This document shows, in pieces, positions 52,046 through 57,238 of a DNA stretch of 57,238 nt. This stretch comes from Candidatus Binatus sp. (GTDB taxonomy: Bacteria; Desulfobacterota; Binatia; Binatales; Binataceae), in contig NZ_JAUSKL010000014.1 in the NCBI RefSeq assembly GCF_030646925.1, positions 1 to 57,238 on the forward strand, read 5' to 3'. How positions within the stretch are numbered: the first letter of the stretch is position 1; every line of letters begins with the position of its first letter. Both the position numbers and the translations under genes were made by a program. The notes under the pieces were generated by a model. That model was not told the DNA's origin, did not search any database, and saw only the letters and a list, made by a program, of their open reading frames with translations.

Positions 52046-52788
52046 TGGCTCGTGGCTCTGGAATCGAGTGGACGGAGTCCACTTGGAACCCGGTTACAGG
52101 ATGCACAAAGCTCAGTCCAGGCTGCAAATTTTGTTACGCTGAGCGCATGGCGGAGCGCCTACAGGCTATGGGACAAGAGAACTACCGCAATGGATTCCGG
52201 CTGACGCTCCAACCGCACATGCTCGACGTGCCACTCCGATGGAAGAAGCCCCAAATTATATTTGTAAACTCGATGAGCGATCTTTTTCACAAAGACGTCC
52301 CGCTCGACTACATCCGACGCATCTTCGAGATCATGCGCAGAGCGCACTGGCACCGGTTCCAAGTCTTGACGAAAAGATCGGAACGTCTCGCCGAACTCGA
52401 TTCCAAGCTTGAGTGGGCGCCGAACATTTGGATGGGAGTGAGCGTAGAGAGCGAGAACTATCGTTCACGAATCCATGACCTTCGCCAGACGCGGGCGCTG
52501 CTGAAATTCCTATCACTGGAACCACTTCTAGGTCCACTACATAACCTCGATCTCCGCGGCATCGATTGGGTCATCGTAGGTGGCGAGTCTGGCTTCAGTG
52601 CTCGTGCTTTGGATCCTGCCTGGGCAACCGACCTGCGCGATCAATGCCGGAACGCCAATGTACCATTCTTCTTCAAGCAATGGGGCGGGAAGAACAAGAA
52701 GCAGGCTGGCAGAGTTCTCGACGGACAGATCTGGGATCAGATGCCTGTCAATCGATTTGCCAACCAAAGGACCAACGCGCGCGGCTAA
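52045..52788 (+). CDS. Phage Gp37/Gp68-family protein (DUF5131) with three-Cys motif
   Basis: The 247-aa protein starts by overlapping the TcmP stop by one base. It carries [20 protein letters not shown], then [15 protein letters not shown], giving C20-x6-C27-x2-C30, plus [28 protein letters not shown] and [19 protein letters not shown] with a [12 protein letters not shown] tail. The Cys spacing and barrel-like pattern recall radical-SAM iron-sulfur proteins, but the activity is unproven. Coupling to LexA-TcmP suggests a role in DNA damage or nucleotide repair or modification on a mobile element; this is inference. Confidence 0.9.
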   Translation: MARGSGIEWTESTWNPVTGCTKLSPGCKFCYAERMAERLQAMGQENYRNGFRLTLQPHMLDVPLRWKKPQIIFVNSMSDLFHKDVPLDYIRRIFEIMRRAHWHRFQVLTKRSERLAELDSKLEWAPNIWMGVSVESENYRSRIHDLRQTRALLKFLSLEPLLGPLHNLDLRGIDWVIVGGESGFSARALDPAWATDLRDQCRNANVPFFFKQWGGKNKKQAGRVLDGQIWDQMPVNRFANQRTNARG

Positions 52789-52858
52789 TTTAGAAGCAAA
52801 TAAGAATCAAACGCTGTTGCGTCTGTTTGGCGACAGAGACGAAAACGCCTGCGGCCGA

Positions 52859-52969
52859 ATGACGTTGCCGATCAAAGACATAAGGCTGCGTATACCGCGC
52901 CATATCCAGCAAGTAGGCGCGAATTTCTGTAGCCAATGCGGATCGCCGCTTGGCGAGCGACCAGATTGA
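52859..52969 (+). CDS. Possible 36-aa zinc-knuckle peptide
   Basis: The frame from ATG 52859 reads MTLPIKDIRLRIPRHIQQVG and ends with FCSQCGSPLGERPD. It holds one CxxC and shows a sensible amphipathic pattern, and it falls in the gap between the Gp37/68 gene and the HNH gene. It could also be the C-terminal relic of a longer zinc-ribbon protein, since the frame is open well upstream. Support is weak. Confidence 0.3.
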   Translation: MTLPIKDIRLRIPRHIQQVGANFCSQCGSPLGERPD

Positions 52970-53010
52970 GGCGCGATCGCGTTCGAGATAGCATTTCTGC
53001 GAGTCAAAAG

Positions 53011-54141
53011 ATGCCGCTTTGCATTTACACTCGACCATCCGGATTCTGCGATGGTAGCGCACCCTTCGATCGCCGCGGCGAACACTGGTTCTCGCGAGGC
53101 TTGGGCAAATTCCGCGGCTTTCGTGAACTCAAAGAGAAAGTCTGCAAAGCTTGCAACAACCGCTTCGGGACCGAACTAGAGGATGTATTTCTTCATTGTG
53201 GTCCAGAAGCGCTCTTTCGCGAGATCGCAGGCGGCAATCTAGGGCGCGAAACGCATGAAAAGCACAACATCTTCGCGCGAGGAGCCAAGAAGCATCCGCC
53301 CGTTCAAGTGCTCGGCGAGGACCCCGATGCAAAACGCGCCATTATGTTGGAAGTCGGGTCCAACAGCGAGGCCAAGCCGCAGCGTCAGGTTGTGATCATC
53401 GGACAGCAAGGCGAAGTCGAGCTCATCCGGCTTGGCGCGGAAGCGTGCAGGTTTCCCCCGCACGTGCCAGGACTGCTTAGAGAGAGGCACGAGACGGGAT
53501 ACAGAGTGGAGCAGTTCTTTGGCGATTCCGACGAAGATCTTCGCCTGAGCGACGCTATGTGTTCGGAGATATTCGGCAGGAGGCCCGTTGTCTTTCGGAG
53601 TGGTGAACCCGGGCAAATCATACGTGCGCGTTCAGCGTTCCAGCTCACGTCGACCTACTTCAGGGCTATAGCCAAAATAGGCTTTCATGCTTTTCTGCAC
53701 TTCTATCCAAACTTTACGGGGTTTGAGCCGGAATTCAATGCGATCAAGCAGTTCATCTACAATGGCGAAGAGCCGAACTCCCATGTATTGGCGAGCCCCG
53801 ACTTGATAATCCGCTCGGGGGAGTTCAAAGCTCCGGCGCATGCCGTCGCGTGCGATTGGAACCAGCATTCCCTTGAAGCGCGGATACAGCTTTTTGCGGG
53901 TCTTGAGAGCGGAATGCAAGTGGTAGCGGGGACAGAGGGTGGCCATGAGATTGCGACTCGCCAGGGCGACCTCGTTTGGGCGGTACGACTTGGAGCGAAC
54001 CCATCTCGGCTCGTGTTCGAGGATCGTCGTGGTGTTGTGTTGAGCTACTTCAAGCAACAGGAGCGCGGGTTTCACGGCGAAACGATAGAGCTGCGGTCCG
54101 GAAAAGCACTTCCGATCGCGCGGCTACTTGGTGCCATGTGA
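53011..54141 (+). CDS. HNH_5-type endonuclease-like protein
   Basis: The start is placed at ATG 53011 (MPLCIYTRPSGFCDG, 376 aa), since the zinc-binding CIY must lie at the N-terminus; residues in frame before it look random. The N-terminal 70 residues show the HNH_5 pattern: C-I-Y-T...FC, RRGEHWFSRGLGKFRGF with the His, and KVCKACNNRFGTELED giving C-x2-C and the N-rich end. The remaining ~300 residues have no recognised family but include FRAIAKIGFHAFLHFYPNF, common in such proteins. A restriction- or defence-like nuclease is likely. The gene stands alone downstream of the LexA-TcmP unit. Confidence 0.7.
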   Translation: MPLCIYTRPSGFCDGSAPFDRRGEHWFSRGLGKFRGFRELKEKVCKACNNRFGTELEDVFLHCGPEALFREIAGGNLGRETHEKHNIFARGAKKHPPVQVLGEDPDAKRAIMLEVGSNSEAKPQRQVVIIGQQGEVELIRLGAEACRFPPHVPGLLRERHETGYRVEQFFGDSDEDLRLSDAMCSEIFGRRPVVFRSGEPGQIIRARSAFQLTSTYFRAIAKIGFHAFLHFYPNFTGFEPEFNAIKQFIYNGEEPNSHVLASPDLIIRSGEFKAPAHAVACDWNQHSLEARIQLFAGLESGMQVVAGTEGGHEIATRQGDLVWAVRLGANPSRLVFEDRRGVVLSYFKQQERGFHGETIELRSGKALPIARLLGAM

Positions 54142-54165
54142 ATCGAACCGTGCGTTGGTACCAGC

Positions 54166-54480
54166 TTGATCGGAAGCGCGACAATCGCGACCCTCGGATC
54201 CTTGGCGCTGGCTGCCACAGCTTTCGCGCAATCGCCGAAGCTGCGTTGGTGGCCAATCAAAGGCCCGCAAATGCAACGATTGCCACAAGTGCGAGCAGTT
54301 TCCACCAGCGATGTACGCGGCGGCGGCCAAGTATCACTATCAACTGCCCCCTGTGGCGCTTGGCCGCAGTGCAACTCATCGTGCGCGCTGTGGAAGTTTC
54401 ACATCAATGGTTACCACCAGCCGTATGAGTCGGACGAGGCGACGCCGGCTATGGGGCCGAATCGCTGGCTTTCGGAATAA
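54166..54480 (+). CDS. Possible small exported protein or remnant
   Basis: From TTG 54166 the frame begins IGSATIATLGSLALAATAFA followed by QSPKL, a convincing signal-peptide pattern with an AFA cleavage site. The mature part (about 80 aa) has CGAWPQCNSSCALW with three Cys and FHINGYHQPYESDEATP near the end. I do not recognise the family, the start codon is unusual and there is no good ribosome site, so it may be the relic of a longer secreted protein. It ends seven bases before the next gene. Confidence 0.35.
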   Translation: MIGSATIATLGSLALAATAFAQSPKLRWWPIKGPQMQRLPQVRAVSTSDVRGGGQVSLSTAPCGAWPQCNSSCALWKFHINGYHQPYESDEATPAMGPNRWLSE

Positions 54481-54486
54481 GGGGCC

Positions 54487-55275
54487 ATGCCGGCCGAACT
54501 CGACAAAATTAAGGAAAGACTGCGTTTGGCGACCCGTGAGCACAAAGCTCTCCTAGTAGGTCAGGAAGATGAAATAAAAAGGATTCTAGAATCGGATTCC
54601 CACTATGTGTCGAGGGAAAGGGAATCGAACCGCCAAGCCGTGGAGACTCGGATCGCCGAACTACAAGGCCTTCTAGAGACCTGCAAGCCCTTTGTCATTC
54701 GAATCAAGTCGCTAGTTCCGAACATATCGGACGAGACGATCGAAGCCGCCTGTTACCTATTGTTCTGCCAAGTGGTCCAGCATTTTGAGGCCTTATTCGT
54801 TCTGGCTGCCAGAGGATTGAGCATCCCAGCGGGAGAAATGCTCCGAGCAATTGATGAGGCGCTCGGCTTGATACTGCTCTTCCTTGTAGAGGGCCAAGAC
54901 CACCCAAATCTCAAGAAATGGTTCGAAGGTGAGACGATCCCGAATAGTAGGGCTCGAAAGGCTGCACACCGCTTCTTCAATGAAGGTCGAAGCGAGGTGT
55001 GGCCCGTGGAGGAAACTCAAGCTGGGATCTACGCTGCGCTCTCGAAGTACAGTCACGTATCGTATGCTGCCGTGCTGGAATCGATAGACGTGTACGCAAG
55101 GGACTTTGATTGGTATCGAGTCGCAGGATTCAATTACGCAAATTTTGGGAGCCTTCTCTTCGCGCAAGAAATGCTTCGTGCGACTATCACACACTTGAAG
55201 CAGTTTTACCGGTTTCACCTTGGCGATGAGGAGTCGTTCCGGGAGCTGGAGCGAATTCGCACCAACGCTGCCTGA
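54487..55275 (+). CDS. Hypothetical helical protein, 262 aa
   Basis: AAGGGG lies just before ATG 54487. The product starts with a charged coiled-coil-like segment (about 1-75) and continues as an all-helical domain: AACYLLFCQVVQHFEALFVL, LRAIDEALGLILLFLVEGQD, AAHRFFNEGRSEVWPVEET and YAALSKYSHVSYAAVLES. There is no signal peptide, membrane helix or known catalytic motif. The frame is intact and its codon use resembles that of the neighbours. The function is unknown; its location in the accessory end of the window suggests mobile cargo. Confidence 0.7.
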   Translation: MPAELDKIKERLRLATREHKALLVGQEDEIKRILESDSHYVSRERESNRQAVETRIAELQGLLETCKPFVIRIKSLVPNISDETIEAACYLLFCQVVQHFEALFVLAARGLSIPAGEMLRAIDEALGLILLFLVEGQDHPNLKKWFEGETIPNSRARKAAHRFFNEGRSEVWPVEETQAGIYAALSKYSHVSYAAVLESIDVYARDFDWYRVAGFNYANFGSLLFAQEMLRATITHLKQFYRFHLGDEESFRELERIRTNAA

Positions 55276-55299
55276 ATTCGCCGAAGCAGCGCCCTGGCG

Positions 55300-55420
55300 G
55301 CGCTCGGGGCCGCGTCGGGTGCCGGCGCGTACACCATCACGGCCACGTCGTCGGGATCGCGGACGGCGGCACGCTCACCGTGCTCGACGCAAGCAAGACG
55401 CGTGAACGCTCCTGTGGATG
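55300..55420 (+). pseudogene. Thermonuclease-like (SNase) N-terminal fragment
   Basis: One frame reads GHVVGIADGGTLTVLDASKT followed by RERS and a stop. This resembles the first strand of staphylococcal-nuclease-like proteins (VVGIADGDTLTVLD), with a G in place of the usual D. A preceding frame, ALGAASGAGAYTITA, looks like the end of a signal peptide and is out of phase. Only about 35 codons remain. Confidence 0.45.
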
Positions 55421-55504
55421 AAACTGCGGAACCGGCAGGCAAGTCCCGAGCCCGCATTCCGTGATAAAATTGCTGGCATCCCACCAAAGGAAAAAACGAA
55501 AAGT

Positions 55505-56576
55505 ATGAAGACGTGTCCTGTATGCCTTGGTCAGGCTCAGATACCGGTGAATTCCAACATTTCGAGCGTCAAATTGGTTGAGTGCTCTGGTTGCGGCCAA
55601 TTCGCGCTTAACGCCGAAGCCGAAGCTGACCTGAACGCCAAGCCTGAGGCACGAGCCCTTGTGAGCCATCGAATCAGGCTCGCAAACGAACGAAAAGAAG
55701 AAATCGATATCGACGCCCCGATGCTGCGGGCGATGATCGACTCCTACCAGCTTCCATCTATTTCGAAAACAGAAAGACAGTTTCATTCGCTGGCTCGGAG
55801 GCGAACTTCTGCGGATGGGACAACCTCACGAGAAAATGAACGTGAAAGAACCTCGCAAGGTCTCTGCGCTCATCGGAGCTGCTCCGCCGATAGCGAAGGG
55901 CGGATTGATGTACGTTATGAATGCTGTTGCCGACGAAGGGTACATTAGGCCGGCGTTTGTCGAACCAGGGCACGTTGCCCCCAGGCTGACCCAATACTCA
56001 GATCATTTCGAAATGACGTCCAAAGGCTGGGAACGTTACGAAGTACTCACCAAACCCAAGCCGTCCGCTGTACCGTATTCTCCCCGTGAAGTGCCTATGG
56101 CGATCGATTTCTTGAACTCAGTTTGGAAAGAAAAAAATGGCGAGCCGCTCATGGAGATCCGATCTGTCGAGATAATCGCGTCTTTGGGGTTCCCGTGCGC
56201 CGACTATGACGAGTTTAGTTCGCGGCTCGGTGACCTTGGTGATCTGCTGAGATGGATTGACGTTCGCGATGACCAGCTACCAAGCGATACCAAGATCAAA
56301 CGGGCGGAGAAACTGAATAGGCTCCAAGCCTTTCTCCGATCGATTGCTTTTGAGAAGGATAGCGATGACGTAGTCCGGGCGATTGGCGCGCTGAAAGACC
56401 TCGTCATAGTTCGAAACCGTCTGACGCACAAAGGCAGCCCTGAACTGATCAGTGCCTTAGCTCGGCTTGGAATTGATTTTCCGATTGAGGACTACGCCTT
56501 GGCATGGGACACCATTCGGGGAAAGGCTGCCGAGTCTCTCAACCTCATACGCAAGATCGTGCAGGCTATCGATTGA
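55505..56576 (+). pseudogene. Zinc-ribbon protein with C-terminal HEPN-like motif, frameshifted
   Basis: The first frame starts at ATG 55505 with MKTCPVCLGQAQIPV and CSGCGQFAL, a four-Cys zinc ribbon, and runs helical to PSISKTERQ near 55780. The protein then continues in the next frame (FIRWLGGELLRMGQPHEKMN; ALIGAAPPIAKGGLMYVMNA; a winged-helix-like TSKGWERYEVLTK) to 56576. The end has DLVIVRNRLTHKGSPELISA, in which R-N-R-L-T-H fits the R-N-x3-H site of HEPN ribonucleases. The two frames fit head to tail as one protein of about 355 aa, so one base has been lost or gained, or misread. HEPN assignment rests on the motif and helical context only. Confidence 0.6.
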
Positions 56577-57238
56577 CGAAAGAGCATTGCGTCAACCATT
56601 CGGGCGGGTAAAAAAACTAGGGCTCGGCCCTCACAATCGTCTCGACAGGTATCTCGAGCACGTTGATCAGCGGGCCAGTGCGGCGGACCGCCCTGGGACC
56701 GGTCTGCTCGTGATAGCCGACCTGCCCGTTGCATCGGGCGGTAGCAAGAAACTCGTCAGGTATGCCCGTCGCCGGCACCTTCCGAACGTTGCCGTCACGG
56801 CCGCAGGGTCAATCACAGCAAGCGCCGCATAAGTAACGATCAACCACCACCAGAACCCGGATAAGACTGCTCGCTGCTCGACGACGTTAGATGTTCGCTG
56901 CAATGGCGAGGGGGAGATCCCCGTTGCACTCCCCCTGTCAGAAGCCACCCCACGATTCCCTCCGCCCCTCCAACTGATGCATTTCTGCTCCGGCCGAGTG
57001 ATGCAGTTTTACTCCGGCGTTGACAGCCCAATTGAGGCGTTCGAAGATACGAGGCAGAGACGCCTTTCGAGCAATCCTGTGCGGGTATTTTCTCGCGGTG
57101 ATGGAGTACATACGAGGCCTAGACCGAAGCATAGCCGCAGAACAACGTACAGCCGAGCAGGAACATGAGCTCCGCAAGCGCAGTTTTGAGTGACAAGCCA
57201 GCGTAAAGATCAGTTGGACGGCGGCAATCCGAACTAGC
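56577..57238. other. 662-bp terminal region without a supported gene
   Basis: Several open frames of 60-120 codons cross this stretch on both strands, but none shows a family signature, a ribosome site or sensible amino-acid composition. A minus-strand stretch with VLSGFWWWLIVTYAALAVID could be a membrane helix of a lost gene. Two similar 22-base words near 56975 are listed separately. It looks like degraded mobile DNA. Confidence 0.5.
56975..57020. repeat. Two imperfect 22-bp direct repeats, possible IS end
   Basis: TGATGCATTTCTGCTCCGGC at 56975 and TGATGCAGTTTTACTCCGGC at 56999 differ at a few positions and lie 24 bases apart. Multiple short repeats of this kind are found at the ends of IS21-family elements, and a TGCAGTTTTACTCCGG word is familiar from such ends. 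No transposase gene is visible within the window, so this is a weak call. Confidence 0.35.

Noticed and set aside
1-57238. tRNA, rRNA, CRISPR arrays and riboswitches
   Set aside because: I looked for cloverleaf arms with TTCGA loops, conserved rRNA words and short regular repeats on both strands and recognised none. A covariance-model scan would be needed to exclude divergent RNAs.

Overview
The window looks like a contig from an uncultured, fairly high-GC environmental bacterium. The left half is rich in CaiB-type CoA-transferases, acyl-CoA dehydrogenases, an F420-type luciferase-like oxidoreductase, metal-dependent amidohydrolases and a very large FG-GAP/NHL surface protein with a Thr-Pro linker. 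This recalls soil lineages such as Binatota, but that placement is an inference from gene content; no rRNA or marker gene is present.

Positions 1-27,400 form a catabolic region for acyl-CoA and xenobiotic-type substrates: a split CoA-transferase operon (1-1294), the 1687-aa repeat protein (2439-7502), an acyl-CoA dehydrogenase-like monooxygenase divergent from an 815-aa tandem CoA-transferase (8111-12041), two amidohydrolases, VOC proteins, an ADP-forming acyl-CoA synthetase, a luciferase-like oxidoreductase, an epoxide hydrolase, a LigM/GcvT-type demethylase and SDRs. Several genes here are chimeric or broken, with a deletion join between two unrelated families (SDR|VOC, acyl-CoA dehydrogenase|aldo-keto reductase, SDR|EthD).

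Positions 27,400-57,238 are accessory DNA. A phage terminase remnant and a truncated ParB-methyltransferase precede the first of two near-identical recombination modules (28,820-31,299 and 47,838-50,302), each holding a conserved ~50-codon leader ORF, a DUF2924 gene and a 564-aa large serine recombinase. Between them lie a DUF3644 fragment, a VOC array, methyltransferase and msrA remnants, a MAPEG protein and a defence island. The island has a tightly overlapped drmA-drmB-drmC operon (DISARM core) on the minus strand. Divergent from it is a 1.5-kaa protein joining a DEAD/DEAH helicase to the zinc-hook and C-terminal head half of an SMC/Rad50-like ATPase, followed at once by an HNH nuclease gene.

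Downstream of the second recombinase is a LexA-like repressor read through into TcmP, coupled to a three-cysteine Gp37/Gp68 (DUF5131) protein, with a perfect 18-bp palindrome just upstream as a probable operator. An HNH_5-type nuclease, two unrecognised proteins (one with a zinc ribbon and an RNxxxH HEPN-like motif, frameshifted) and degraded sequence follow.

A dispersed CAGGGAA-type repeat family occurs in three places, one of them over the 5' end of drmA. The main points for follow-up are the divergent DISARM/helicase-SMC-HNH locus between two recombinase modules, the LexA-TcmP-DUF5131 unit with its palindrome, and the high density of gene-gene chimeras, which is either real deletion decay or an assembly effect.
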